The notes under the pieces: model-generated
Told to the model about the DNA's origin: nothing
The model's input: only the letters and a program-made list of their open reading frames with translations
Database searches by the model: none
Origin: Blasia pusilla
Taxonomy: Eukaryota; Marchantiophyta; Marchantiopsida; Blasiales
Direction: 5' to 3'
NCBI GenBank assembly: GCA_050084515.1
Contig: CM114271.1
Coordinates: forward strand, 58,404,001 to 58,468,000
DNA length: 64,000 nt
Made by a program: the position numbers and the translations under genes
In this document: piece after piece, positions 43,866 through 56,639 of the stretch
How positions within the stretch are numbered: position 1 is the stretch's first letter
Layout of the letters: each line of letters starts with the position of its first letter

Positions 43866-44470
43866 TCATGGGATTCCCCTCAAAGTCACATCATGATCTT
43901 TGCGCTTCTCGCTTGTGATGTCCTCCAGTTGTCTCATGAAGCAAAGGAACCTATCCTCCAACTCGGTTAGACTCCTCCTCGTAGTGCCGTTCACCAACTC
44001 CTTTCCCACGGGCATCACGCAAACCAATCTCACGTGCAACCGTTTTCCTTTCACTAAGATGCTCAACCTCAATGGCCTTCGTCTCACCTCCACCTCGTAC
44101 GCATCCAAAAATGTCGTCCCCAAGACTCCGTCGATGGCATCCATCTCGCACACTGTGAAATTCTCCTTCAACTCGAATACTCCACATCTTATCGTCAAAC
44201 CCAACACCAACTCGGAAGTTTGATGAGGCTTGCCTTTGGCAAAGCCTACTCGAATGGACTCATGCGCCTTAGAGCAACATCACATCGCGATCAACATCTT
44301 GGATCTTAGGTACACCAAGTTGGGCGTCCTCTTGGTGACTTGAAGCAAGGGCTTCCGACCTCCCACCGACAAGTGCTTAGTAGCTAACGCAATCATAGTC
44401 CCATTACTAACCTTTGGTTTGGAGCATCCCTTTGCCATGTGCCCAGGTTCGCCATAGTTGTAGCATACCA
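43866..44470 (-). pseudogene. Element 3: protease and zinc-knuckle relic
   Basis: The frame 44,210-43,866 contains a retropepsin flap and core-like part (VLGLTIRCGVFELKENFTVCEMDAIDGVLGTTFLDAYEVEV). The catalytic D-S-G should lie upstream, near 44,280, where the frame is broken and the triplet is not found. Further upstream the knuckle reads CYNYGEPGHMAKGC, with the second cysteine changed to tyrosine. Confidence 0.65.
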
Positions 44471-44786
44471 GCTTGTCATTTTTTACTTCGGATATTGCGC
44501 TCCCTTTAGCTTAGCATGGCGTTCCTATCGTTTTGCCCCCGGGTTGAGAAACTCTCCTTGGTCCCTCTCAACCCCACTCCATACTCTCTTGGGTGCCCCT
44601 TTGTTTTTCACATTCTTGGAAAACCTTTTCGTCTCAAAGGGCTTCGATGTTTTAACCTCGTCGTCCCCAATCCACTCCGCCATCCTCAAAAGCTCCATGC
44701 ACGTATTTGGAAACTCCGGCATTCTATACAAGGCCTTCTCCACACTCCCTTTGAGTTCATCGATGAAAATCGCTATTTGAGACGCC
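44471..44786 (-). pseudogene. Element 3: Gag C-terminal part
   Basis: Minus frame with DEASQIAIFIDELKG, ALYRMPEFPNTCMELLRMAEWI and a basic tail. It continues Gag from the other side of the solo LTR; removing that LTR and one TCATC copy joins the two halves in frame. Confidence 0.72.
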
Positions 44787-45829
44787 TCATCTGTCGTGCA
44801 TCTACTCTCCTTGAACGTTAATCTTTGTTGTTGCGAAAGTGTGTGTTCAGCAGGTCACGCTCTCAACGCTGATCTGCATCCAAACACACAGTCACGTTAG
44901 TCGGGTGTGGATCAATTAGCGGTTATGAATTTCCAAGTCCTCGACTCGGCCTCTCATCAAGCTCAACCTTCATAGTTTTCCGGATTACAACACAGACAAG
45001 TCTCGAAAGACTTGGGACAGACTTTATGGACGGTTTAGGAACCTCAAGCGGTGTTTCGTGTCTAGTGGTTCCATTTTTCCAATGGACATCCAATGAGTCC
45101 CTAACCAAGACTCACAAAAAATGAATCACCGGTTGAAATCCAAGTGTGGCTTACAAAATCAACTCCCTTGGATGAGGTTTGGGTTCTGAGTTCCAACACC
45201 AAACTCCCGTTCCATCCCGTGCCCTTGAGACGCCATTTGGTGCTCAAAGTGGGATTTGTGTTCCAAGACATCTTGGAGAGACTCACCCTTACTAGTTATT
45301 CTAGGGATCTCCCAGGTCCCCCTTACTTTAGGGAAAGAAAGCCATGCCCCTAAAATTGGCCCTGAACCCGATTGCTGTCACAGTCATTTTCAGCCAATAT
45401 CTCAATCTCTACTTATGCATTTTTTGAGATATTTGGTGCGTTGAAAGCATTTTAAGATAAGATTTTCAATGCGCACTTAATTATTTTGAATGCATGGAGC
45501 TAAATGTAATGGTCAAAAACATAGTCCAATTTCCCAAACGCTAGTCGTGTTCCAAAATTGGTTCTCACCTCTTTAGCAACTAACCTTCCAAGACTCAACT
45601 CATCTCAAGACTTGGTTCACATTGGTCTAGGTTTCCTAGTCATGAACACTAATACATGAAACACATAACTCTGTTCACCGTCTCGTCTCTTGGACTTTTC
45701 CAAGAGACCTTTTGAAAGCCTCTCCAAAGTCTTTCGAAAGCCTCTCCTCAGCGTGAGTCCACTTGAGTTTTGATGTTCCTCTTGGCACCTATTTGGTGTT
45801 CATTTGGTTACGAGGGTTGCAACATCATC
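44787..45829 (-). mobile_element. Solo LTR inserted in element 3 Gag
   Basis: LTR 44,792-45,824 (1,033 bp) with TCATC duplications at 44,787-44,791 and 45,825-45,829. It begins TGTCGTGCATCTACTCTC on plus, clearly related to the element 3 LTR (TGTCGTGCACCTACTCTC) but from another subfamily. It has no internal coding sequence. Confidence 0.88.
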
Positions 45830-46602
45830 TATCTTAGGAATGGAGTTCAAATTCACGATAAACTCTCTCACATGAGCGCTAAGAGACCTAGTCTGCCATA
45901 GTCGCACGAGCTCTGCCCTATCGCGGATCTCTTGGTACTCCGGGTTGAATCGATCACCAATCAGTGTCTTGAACTCCTCCCAACTCAGAGGTGAACCACC
46001 GGCCATGTTCTTCTCGCTGCAGTGTCCACCATTGTAGCGCATGATCCTTTAGAAAGGTGACCGCCACTGCCATCTTATCTTGCTCCGCTGCCCTATGTGC
46101 CTCAAAGGAATATTCCATTTGCATAAGGGAATCTTTCACCTTGACATAACTTCCCACTCAAGTGAATGGCGTGGGTAGGCTCGTCTTGCATAGATTTTTG
46201 CCAAAACTTGAAGCTCGGTCTGACTTGAGCTATGCAATCCATTTGTTTTGCATGAACACTTTCTCAGTCATCATCTTCATATAGTCAATCATTTGGACAT
46301 ATAATGCCGGTTCACTTGAGTTTGGAACCGGTGCCTCCACAAGCAGGGTCCATGTTTGGGACACCCTCATGCCTCGTGTTCGGCACTACGAAAATCGGCG
46401 TCTCCTCACCCGACTCCTGATCCAACATTGGTTCGTCTTGCTATTCGGGTTGCTTGACTCGTTGTTTCCATTTTTTCATCTCCCTCGATCGCTATCTTCA
46501 ATCCGCCACACTCAAATCTCCTCGTTGTTTCTTGTGTCCCTCCTCAAGAATCCGGGCCTCGCCGCTACCTTGGGTTTTCCCCAAGCCTTTTGTTGCTCCC
46601 AT
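45825..46602 (-). pseudogene. Element 3: Gag N-terminal part
   Basis: Probable start ATG at 46,602-46,600 (MGATKGLGKTQG...), about 45 nt after the primer site. Stops break the early part. Gag core: MEYSFEAHRAAEQDKMAVAVTF, HALQWWTLQRE and, in the next frame, LSWEEFKTLIGDRFNPEYQE and SLSAHVREFIVNLNSIPKID, typical of the retrotransposon Gag domain. Confidence 0.8.
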
Positions 46603-46631
46603 GACCCCAACTTCTCTCTTACCAAAGATAA

Positions 46632-46643
46632 GCTTTGATACCA
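46632..46643 (-). promoter_or_regulatory. Primer-binding site of element 3 (initiator-tRNA-Met type)
   Basis: TGGTATCAAAGC on the minus strand, two bases from the LTR edge. It matches the usual plant initiator-methionine tRNA site TGGTATCAGAGC at 11 of 12 positions. This confirms the element's orientation and its 5' LTR. Confidence 0.85.
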
Positions 46644-46645
46644 CA

Positions 46646-47638
46646 TGTCGTGCACCTACTCTCTTCGAACATTAATCTGAGTATTGCGGAAGCGTACGTT
46701 TAGTAGGACACGCTCTCATCGCCAACCTACACACAAACGTGCTCACATTAGTCTAGCTTTGGGTCAAGCGGCCTTCCAACACGCCGAGTCCTCAACTTGG
46801 CACCTCATCCAGCTCAACCTTCCCTCTTTTATAGGTTCCGAACATGGGCAAGTCTTTTGAGACTTGGGACATACTTTCTAGTTAGTTCAAGCACTTAAAA
46901 TGGCGTTTGGGCCCTAGCTAGTTCAACTATCCAACGGACCTCACATGAGTCCCCAACCAAGACTCGAAAATATGAGTGGCGATTTGGAATCCAATAGGGA
47001 CCTCCAAAATCCTCTCTATGGGACTTGGTTCGGGTTTTGAATCCCAATGCCAAACTCTCAATACGTTCCGTGCCCTTGAGTCCCCCTGTGGCGCCCAAAG
47101 TGAGGTTCGAGTTCCAAGCACTCGTGGAGACCTTCCCCCCTTAATGGTTCTTTTGGGGATCTTCGGGGTCCCCTTAACTTTGGGAAGGAGCCCCCCTCTT
47201 TTAGGCCCTCAACCTGACTCCCTTTATAGTCGGTTTTGGCCCATCTCTAGGCTTATTCTTAAGCGTTTTCCAACACCTTTGGTGCGTTGGAACCGGCTTC
47301 CCATAAGCTTTCCAACGCTATCCTACTTGTCTGAAACGCCTCTCAAGACTATAATTTATGGTCAAAAGTAAAGTTGGAAACTCCAAGCGCTAGCCTCGTA
47401 CCTAGTATGGTTCTCACCCCTTGGCCACGTCTCCTTCCAAGACTCGACTTCGCTTTAAGTCTGGGTTTCGCATTTGGTTCCAGTTTCCTAGTCGCAACCA
47501 TAAACGCTTGAAACACTTGCCACGCTTGCATCTCGCACTTGTGTTTCTCTAATTTCAAAAATGGGAACCATCCTAGTGTGAGCTCGCTAGAGTTCGGATG
47601 TTCCACTTGGCGCTCGTTTTATTATGAGGATCACGACA
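46646..47638 (-). repeat. 5' LTR of element 3
   Basis: 993 bp, TGTCGTGATCC...GCACGACA on the minus strand, followed by AACAT (47,639-47,643). The inner end abuts the primer site. Confidence 0.87.
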
Positions 47639-47643
47639 AACAT

Positions 47644-48057
47644 GCTTCTATGTAGGCACATTGCTATTTTATCATAGTTTTGATTCCTCCTTAGAGGAGC
47701 ATCTCTCTTATTCACCTCACTAGTTAGCATGCCCAAGCTGGTCGAAATTTTCATTTTTTTAATTAGCATGCTTAGAAATTATACACAGCTAGTTTTTAAT
47801 CATTTAGAAATAATTTTGTTTTTAAATAACCATTTAAAAAATCTGAAAAAAGTCCTCTGAAAAAAGTGATAGCATTCCACTTTCAAATAATAGCTAACTC
47901 TCATAAATAAATTCACTCCTTAATCAAAGTTTGAACCATTTCCATTAAGTTAAAATACTTCCAAGGGGACGGCCAAAGTTACATTAGTTGTAACAATATT
48001 ATAAATTTGCACATATTTGATTATTGATTTGTACCTATTCTCACAAGATCAATTTCT
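47644..48057. other. No recognised feature
   Basis: About 400 bp of AT-rich sequence between element 3 and the first copia relic. A short minus-strand frame (47,587-47,769) overlaps the LTR edge and is not meaningful. Confidence 0.4.
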
Positions 48058-49160
48058 TGTCCAACAAACTTTGCTCATAAAGTGATAGTGCATCACAACA
48101 TGTTTTATTCAAGCATGAAACACATGGTTATTAACAAGCTTGATCGCACTAGTATTCTTTTCATATATAACACTTATTCCTTAGTTACTAACACCAATCT
48201 CAACTAGTAATTGATGAAGCCATACCCCTTTACATGTTGCATAGATTGCTCTTATGTACTCAACATTTGTTGAAAATAAAGCAATTAAATGTTGTTTCTT
48301 TAAAGCCCAACTTAAAACAATGTTTCCCAAGGTGAAGGAGTAACCAGATGTAGAGAGTCGATTATACATGCTTCTTGCCCAATCAACATGTTTTAATCTT
48401 TGTAATTATAAACTCAAACAAGCTTTTAAATGAAGTCCAAACTACATATATCATTTCTCACATCGCAGAATGATCCTCAAACCATCAAAGTGAGGTTTCT
48501 AAGGCGCTTGCATGAACTGACTTACTAGGCCAATTGCATAGCTCAAGTCCAACCTATTTATAGTCATATAGACTACACTTTCAGCCATGTGCCTATAGAT
48601 ATTAAAACCTCCAAGCTAGTTTCCTTCATCCACTCTTAGATTCATACTTAGGTCTAATAATATAGAGATTGGCTTAAAAACCGTCATACCATATTTTGAA
48701 AGTATATTCAGGGTATTTGTCATTATAATAACCACATGTTCTCTCCAACCCTAAAGTACTTGATATCAAATTATTCATATAACTTTAGCTTGACTTATAC
48801 CACATCCTAAATATTCCATATAATTAATAGATCATAAATATATAACACAATCATAAGCATATGGCCTTGTCCTCTCACGACGTACAACAAGGAATCGAAA
48901 TCAGAAACCCTAAAGTCCAACTCTTGTAGGACATATGTAATCTTGCCATACCAAACTCTTAAAGCTTGCTTAAGCCTATATAGAGTTTTCTTTAAAGAGA
49001 ATACGCGAAATACAAACTTTGGATGCTCATATCCAAGTGGCTGAGTCATATATACCTCCTCATACAAATCTCAATTCATGAAGGTATTCTTGATGTCCAT
49101 GTGATCTAGTATTCATTTCGTACAACTAAATATCTCCTCATAATCAATGCCATATTATTG
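48058..49160 (-). pseudogene. Copia relic 1: RT C-terminus and RNase H
   Basis: Ty1/copia pol on the minus strand. RT: EEVYMTQPLGYEHP, SLKKTLYRLKQALRVWY, VLYIYDLLI (the usual YVDDL is YIYDL). RNase H: STSGYSFTLGNIVLSWALKKQ, ALFSTNVEYIRAIYATCKGVWL and, near 48,080-48,140, IKLVNNPVFHARTKHIEIHYHFIR. Frames are broken by stops and small indels. Confidence 0.85.
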
Positions 49161-52080
49161 TGCATAGCCCTTGGCTACCAATTTGGCTTTGTATTTGTTC
49201 AATGTACCATCTTGAGTATGTTTGACCTTGTAAACCCATATTCAACCAATAGCTTCCTTATCTCGAGGTATAATAACCAACTTCTTAGTCTATCGATGTC
49301 TAAATGCAACAAGCTCTTCCTCCATAACTTCAATCCATTCGACCTTGCATGTAGCTTCTTCAAAATAATTGGATTCTTGTTCTTGAGGAATGGTCCTCAT
49401 ACATGCATAGTGTATTGTAATAAATCCTTCATTTATAAACCTATGAATATGATATGTAACATATTTTCATACATGAATACGTATTCTTTGTAACCATGGA
49501 TTAAACAAAATTACTAAAGAATCTTAACTTTCTCATAGTCCTACACTAGTATTAGGGAAATTTATAGGCAAACGCTGATAGTTTCTAGTCATATTCTCCC
49601 TCTTAATAGACAAGTTTAGAGATCGATTAGACTTAGATGGAGCATATCATGACTTCAACTCGCGTAAAAAAATATCGCGATCAATAGTAAGATATTAATA
49701 GGATGGAACGTAGCACTCACATCCCTTAGTTCCATCAGGGTTGCCAAAAGGAATGTAAGCATAACAAAGACAACCAAAGACTTTAAAAGAGGGAAAAAGA
49801 GTTTACTTCCTCTGAAACCTTTGATTGGAATTTTATTATCGACTCATGTTATTGGAGTTTGATTGATTAAGAAGAGTGTGCACGCTACAACCTCTACCCA
49901 ATATATCATAGGCATGTTCTTCTTATTCAGCATAGCATATGCCACCTTAGCAATATATGATTTTTTCCACTTAACCAGTTCATTTTTTTTGGAGTGCAAC
50001 GACAAGCTAGTTATTTTTATGTCATTTTGAGATAATTAATCATCAAAAGTTGGTTGAAATATATTTTCCTCCTCCATCAAAACACAATTTGATAATGTAT
50101 TGCTTAGTTTACTTCTCTACCATAATTTGCAATGTTCGGAATATTGAGAATATTTATGACTTTGCTTCGAGAAAATATAGTCATATAAACATAGATAAGT
50201 CATGAATAGATAAATAAAAGTACTTGAAACTACTAAGACTACGTTGTGATGTTGTGCATACATTACTATGAATTACTCCAATATCTTGGATGCTCTTCTA
50301 ACTTGCTTTGGAAATGGACATCTAACTTATTTTCGAATTTGGAAAGCAAGACACACATCTAACACAGCATGACTTAATAGTCTAAGAATTCTTATTAATA
50401 TATTAGATGATAAAATACTTTGTAATCCTCAAAGATTCATCTACCCGATTTCATTATGCCACACATTAAGACTCATAAGCCAGTTTGACCTTACATTCTT
50501 GTTAGAATCTCCAACATATCACCATCTAATTTGAACATCCTTCCTGATCTTCTTCCTTTGGCTATCATAGTATGGTAATGTATTGTTCCAACAAAATAGA
50601 CACTAATATTAAATTTATTGTGATAATCCTAACATATTATTTGTCTTACAAAGATCAAATGTTTACATTGGCAAGAACATAGAGAACATTTCTAAGAGCA
50701 TAAAGACCATCTAATGTTATTGAAACTTTACCAATATGTATGATATAATGTTGAGTATCATCTCCTACGAGCACTATTGAAGGATCTTTTACAAGCTCAA
50801 TACTACTCAATCATTTAGGTTGTGAGGTCATATGATTTGATGCACTAAAATCCGCTCACTAATATGTTGTCTAGTCTTTCTTGACCATTGCTACCATATA
50901 ATGAGTTATGACCAAAAGGTGCTCATTTTGTGAATATTATTATTCTTGATATTCAAGTTAGTGTTGTTGCTCCACATCATTTTTTTGTTGTAAGGCTCTC
51001 TTCTTATATCTCCCTTTTTCTTGAAGCAAAATTTTGCATGATGATCCTTTATCCTACAATATATAAGTGCAAGATCCAATAACCTTTTATTGATGACCTT
51101 GATCCCAATGGCTTCCACCCTCACCACCTTGTGATTATATCTCGAATTAGTTCATAATTAACATAGTGAAGTTATGTAGAATGCCTCTTCTTCCATATGC
51201 TTGATATCCACCATCCCTACGAAAGCTTTTACCATCATCTATATCTCTATTTGATCCATTCTCAATAAATATGACACTCTATGACACACTAGACAAGGTA
51301 CTGCTATTGACTATTTATATCTTCTTACTAATTAACAATAGGATAAACTCTTGAAAAGTTGGATACTTATCTCACATAGACATAGAGGTCTCAAAATACT
51401 TGTAATCTTTTAGAAGGCTTTGAAGAGTGAAAAAATAAAATCATCTTATTCTACAATCATTCCTATGTGATTGAACTGATCAATAATATGTCATATATCA
51501 AAAACGTAATCATTGATGTTTTGCAATCCTTCCTCACTTCATTCAATTGTTGTTTCAATTGAAAAAAAATCTGGCCTTTATAGATGTTTGGAATAATTTT
51601 TCCAGTTTATCCTACATCTCCTTTAGAATATCAATCATTGGCGCATTGTTCGTTATTGAAATAAAGTGCATTATTTGCCTTGTGCGTTTGTTTTAGACAC
51701 AAACATTATAGTATATTGAGTTTCCTTCTTGTTTCACCTCGTCACTTGTACCAAGCTCTCATAGTTCTTGACCCATGAGAAATTTCTTGATGCAAAACTT
51801 CCAAACATTATAAGTTTGCTTATCCAGCTTTGCGTATTTGATTAAGTAATGACAAATATTCCATGAAGACTATTTTTCTTATAAAACATAATTCCGAAAT
51901 CTTCGTTGCTCTAATTGAAGCATAGATCACTTCTACACCAAAATTGACCTAAAAGTTGTTGAAATTGACCGCACAACTTTCCCTCACTAATTGCACTTTC
52001 CTACACTATAATTGCTATTGCAAAAACTTGAAATAGCAAAATCGAAAGTTATGCTAATCATAGTTAAGATATTTATGCTT
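49161..52080 (-). pseudogene. Copia relic 1: Gag, integrase and start of RT
   Basis: Heavily decayed. From the 3' side: KAKLVAKGYAQ.YGID and IWVYKVKHTQDGTLNKYK (start of RT, near 49,140-49,220); SFKVFGCLCYAYIPFGNPDGTKG near 49,700-49,790 (end of integrase); a knuckle relic with HHAKFC at 51,020-51,060; and SLLKDYKYFETSM near 51,390-51,430 (Gag). The order Gag, integrase, RT, RNase H is the copia order. Protease was not found. Every frame is interrupted. Confidence 0.72.
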
Positions 52081-53779
52081 AACTTAGTAGCCAAGATTGA
52101 GCTTTCTTACTTTGTGTGAGTACCAAATGCATCAGTGAGTATGACTTATTCGCTTGCCCATAACTTAGTCTTCAATACTTTCCATGATAATTGCAACTCC
52201 TCAATTACTGGAGACAATAACACATATAAATTATTAGATAGAACGTATTATGTACCATGAATAATCTTAGCCAATTTTAGGAAAATATATTGATGGATAG
52301 CAGATGAAGTAGATTGTAATTGACTAGGTCGGCGGACCAAGTAGATCAAAAATTATTAGTATCACTAAAAGGATCGACTCCACGTTGTGCTAGCCCAAGT
52401 GATCATTATGGGGTTTCATTTCAAAATCTAGCCACATATCATCTATGTGCTTTAGTATCCCCTGGATGTCTAATCTTACTACCTTGACTCTTATTTAACT
52501 TGTCATCACTAAGAAACTCAACTAAGAACTTGCATGTATGCATGCACTTTGTACGGAAAATCACAAGGAAATACTTACAAATAGGTGTTATCATCGTGCT
52601 TTTGCCAACATCCCTATACCTTTGGACATTACATTTTGAACACTCCTTCAAGTTTAGTGCATTTCTCAAAATAACTAGCATGCATTAAAAAAAACATGGA
52701 TTTTCACATAATTTAGACGTAGTATGGATCTTAGCTTTTTCGCACTGTAATGATTATTGAGAAGAAGGTTATTTTTGGGTTAAACATACATCCATAGGAA
52801 CTTCACAAGCTCATCCACAATAATATTTGGAAAATTTTTATATGTTAAAAAAAGAGAGTAAGTGCTACAATACGAGTTGGAATTTATTTGAATACAAGTT
52901 TATATGCATCTTGCACGACAATGAAGTCTAAAAGCATGTCTCTATCCAAACACCCCCCATGTTCTACATTGATTCTTGTTTCAAATGATATATTTCCATT
53001 TTGGGGATTTGTTTCTCCTAGTTTATTAGCATTTGGTTCATGCTCCTCCATGATCAATTCATCTTATTGATGGAATACTTCCTTACTCAACCTCATTATC
53101 TATAAACCCTCTTCAAGCCTTTTTCCTAAATTTATAATCATAATATCCTCCTTTAAATTATCCTCTTGATGGTCAAAGTCATCTTAATGATCATCTAAAC
53201 CAAATTAGGCACCGAATTTACATAAAGGTTGTATATGGATAAATTTCGTATTCGCGTACATATGCATGTCCATGTACGTGGACTTAGGTCAATCTTATAG
53301 AAAGAATTGTCCATATCAGGCCCATATCCCCCTTCTTAATTCATGATTCTTCTACTTACCTTCATGATCCGTGGTTTTGCATTTCTTTCCTCCCATCTCC
53401 ACTCCCTCCCTCCTTATTGAGGTGTAAGCCCTTGCCATGCCTTCCACCATTAACTATAAATATAGGCCCCATCTTTTGCAATTCATGTCCGTGGACATAT
53501 CCAAACTTCTCCATCCATGTCCGTCCTAGGGACGCACTTGTCCGTTCTTTGCAAACCATGGTTTACACTCTTCACCATACAAGTCATAATCTCAAGTCTT
53601 CCTCCAAATACTACTCGGAGAATAATGTATATAGAGATAAATATGTCTCTGCCTTTTCATAAACATCATCCTCAAATGAGACGATTCTATTACTTTCATT
53701 CATATATGATATAAATCTTCTCTCTCCATTCTCATACCACGTTAAAGTGGATTTAATAAAAATTGTATGTCTTCTATCA
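52081..53779. other. Probable copia LTR sequence and unrecognised AT-rich DNA
   Basis: 52,080-52,200 resembles 54,125-54,240 (AACTTAGTCTTCAATACT shared), so LTR or near-LTR sequence of the copia relics lies here. The remainder to 53,779 shows no protein motif; the open frames are short. A possible boundary between relics 1 and 2 falls in this stretch. Confidence 0.4.
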
Positions 53780-54672
53780 AATATTTGTGAGGAGTTTCCC
53801 AAGCTATGTTGAATATCATTTACAAATCCATTTATGTTGAATTTATAGCAAACATATAGAAAAAGAACTTTCCTTGGAAGTCATTGGAGTCCATCATAAC
53901 ACATTGAAAATGGTAAAGATAAAGACTATAAAGACTATCATAACTCTCACAATAACACACAACGATGCATAATGGAAATTTTCAATGAAAGAATCAGCAT
54001 AAGTTGATCCTCTTATCAATAATATAGGGTATATACAAGCAACCATAACCATTATCTCAACCATAGTCTTGAGTTGTACTAACCATGATTAATTTATTAT
54101 AAATAAGATAATCGTGCTCAACTAACTAACAAAGATCAAGCTTTCCTACTTCAAGTGAGTATTAAATGTAACAATTTGTCTCTTCGATGAGTTTGATTAC
54201 AACTTAGTCTTCAATACTCCCCCTGAAGTTCATATTGATATCACTAGCATCTAAATCGTTTCTAAAAATCTCAAACTTTTCTTTATATAATGCCTTTTTA
54301 AACATATCACCAATTTAATAATATGTATCTATAAACATAAGATATATTTCTCCTCCAAGCACTTCCTTTCTCATAAAGTGGTAGTGCACCTCAGCATGCT
54401 TTGGTCGAGCATGAAACATATGATTATCAACAAGCTTGATGCTGCTTATATTATTTGCATATATTATACTATGTCATAAGTTACTAGTACTAATCTCAAA
54501 AAGTAATAAATGAGGCCATATCGACTCACTCGCTGCATTGATCGCTCCTTTGTACTAAGCCTCTAATGAGGATAAAACACACATAGATTGCTTTATCTTT
54601 AACGATATAGAGATTCACTTTAAAATCGTCATATCATATTTTTAAAGCTTGTGAAGGAATAACCATACACGG
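53780..54672 (-). pseudogene. Copia relic 2: RNase H end and 3' flank
   Basis: Around 54,361-54,460 the minus strand reads IKLVDNHMFHARPKHAEVHYHFMRKEVL, the RNase H end. 54,600-54,650 matches 48,655-48,700 of relic 1. 53,780-54,240 is probable 3' LTR sequence. The ORF is not intact. The solo LTR follows directly. Confidence 0.65.
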
Positions 54673-55418
54673 TATCGTGTAGTAAAATCAGCCTGTGTGT
54701 AGACTCTTTCCTCATTAAGTGTTAGATAGAGTTTTATTAGTATTAAATAAATTAGCTTAAGATTAGAGGAGTGTAGTCATACTAAAATAGTGAATGTTTT
54801 GGCTTGTTAATTTCCCAATGAGAGTGGATTACCCCTCTTGGGATAATAACTCCGCCAAAACCCATTCTTGAGGAAAGTAGAGAATGTATGTCAAACATGG
54901 ATCGGGGTGGAGCACGAGTTGTGCACGACTTTCCTTTTCTAAATCCATACCATGTCAAGATACTCTTTGTAGATAGGCAGTGGTTCACTTGCTTTTTAGT
55001 TTATCACATTGGGGAGACGTTGATGAACCATATCATTCAATCTTCAACTTTGGTGATCCTTCCTATCGTCACATATGGAAGGACATGGGATTGTACTTTG
55101 TATGTTATTATATAACGATCCATGGACGTCAATAGGCCTGCTAAAATAGGGCTTAAAAATAGTTGTGTTATCTTTCTCATGTACAAGCGTAAAGTAGTTT
55201 ATAGGGATTTTATAGTTAGGAATTCCGGTGTCCGATGTTACGAAGAAGTGATCGCTTCGGCACTTCCATTTGTGATACCTGTCGTGAGAGAATGGAGAGT
55301 ATACATAATAATATTGTATTAAAAAAGAAGAACTTCTTAGAGAGTTCACCTTGCATCGATCACGTGTGCCGCAGCTAGAAGGCCTGCCCTTACTCGGAGA
55401 AAGACTCTCGACACGACA
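54673..55418 (+). mobile_element. Solo LTR of the element-4 family, in copia relic 2
   Basis: TATCGTGTAGTAAAAT...CGACACGACA, opposite in orientation to the element 4 LTR and shorter (746 bp against 1,201; a gap lies in the part corresponding to 36,785-37,240). ACGG flanks both sides (54,669-54,672 and 55,419-55,422; possibly ACGGT). The surrounding copia RT and RNase H fragments are the two sides of the insertion. Confidence 0.82.
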
Positions 55419-55990
55419 ACGGTTTCCGCCTACCCAACATTTGTCCATTCTTCTTATTTTATACTAAAAAAATATTCAAATTCAAGTCCAAACTAAACAG
55501 AACATTTCACACATAATAAACTCCTCCTTATCACATCAAGATGAACATTGGATGCTGAAATCTAGGTGGTTGAGCCGTGTATACCTCCTCATGCATTTCT
55601 CCATTAAAGAAGGCATTCTTGATGTCCATACGATGCAAACTCCACTTCTTACTCATTGTAATTGCAACCACTATTCTCATAGTTATAATCTTTATAACAA
55701 GGTTGAATATCTCCTCATAATTGATGGCATAATGTTGCGCATATCCCTTGGCTACCAATTTGGCTTTGTATATGTTTATTTTACCATCTAGATTGCGTTT
55801 AACTTTTTAAACTAGTTGTTAAATTCCTGTGCAATCAATAGCTTCCTTACCCAAAGGTGTATAAAGTAGCCCCCAAGATCGTTGATGTCTTAATGTACCA
55901 AGATCTTCCTCCTCGGTAGCTTCAATCCATTCAACCTCGCATGGAGCTTCTTCAAAATATCTGAACTCCTATTTTGGAGGAAAATCATGA
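55419..55990 (-). pseudogene. Copia relic 2: RT N-terminus
   Basis: Frame 55,758-55,531: MVAKGYAQHYAINYEEIFN (start of RT) and WSLHRMDIKNAFFNGEMHEEVYTAQPP (motif A). Upstream to 55,990: EEAPCEVEWIEATEE-like and linker sequence. Compared with relic 1 the part between here and the RNase H end is missing. Confidence 0.78.
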
Positions 55991-55991
55991 C

Positions 55992-56434
55992 TGTCGTGCA
56001 AATACATATCGCTGCCAACATATATCGGCTATCATGCACACTTGCGTATAAGATGTATCTACATATGAATCATAATATCTCTACACATGAATGACTATAA
56101 AACCCCAATATAAATTTCAATATGAACTATGAACTATGATGAAATTTGCAATCAACTGTGCTTCATCCAAATAGCCATTTTCATAAATTTGATACACACT
56201 GTTGTAATAGCAAGAGAAAGAGTACACGAGGAATCCCCAAACACATGTGATTTTCGATCAATCCTAGCCCACTTTTCAAGAGAGAATTTGAGCTTAATAG
56301 ATGCAAGGTGCACTGGATCATGGATCCAAAGATTGGTCTGATCGTACGGTAGATGAGCTCCAAATGAGCTTCATCCGAGATATACATCCTCCGTACCTCC
56401 ATGGATGACGTATACGCACAATTCAATAACGACA
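55992..56434 (-). repeat. Possible diverged repeat of the PHD-gypsy family
   Basis: On plus it starts TGTCGTGCAAATACATATCGCTG, like the A repeat of element 1 (TGTCGTGCGAATCC...CATCGCTG). It ends at ...AATAACGACA. No target duplication found; the middle does not align by eye. Confidence 0.3.
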
Positions 56435-56639
56435 TATCATACACAAGTACTAAATATGATAAAATACTCAAGCTCCTAAAGACCCTCTCACTACCGCGAT
56501 CTTCTCAACCTCTTGTATCCTCTCAATGATATTAACTTTTGCTATATTTGATATTCGACCAAAATCTCCACAAAGATGATCCACTATTACAATCGAAGGA
56601 ATCCTTGAACGATATTCTTATCCAAAAAGAGTAAGATTC

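Larger units (their letters stand above)
36062..47638 (-). mobile_element. Element 3: chromodomain Ty3/gypsy retrotransposon (chromovirus)
   Basis: Minus-strand element: 5' LTR (47,638 to 46,646), primer site, gag, zinc-knuckle relic, protease relic, RT, RNase H, integrase, chromodomain, and a remnant of the 3' LTR (36,129-36,062), flanked by AACAT duplications. It contains two later insertions: a solo LTR of its own family in gag and element 4 in the 3' LTR. Most of the 3' LTR to the right of element 4 is missing. Confidence 0.83.
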
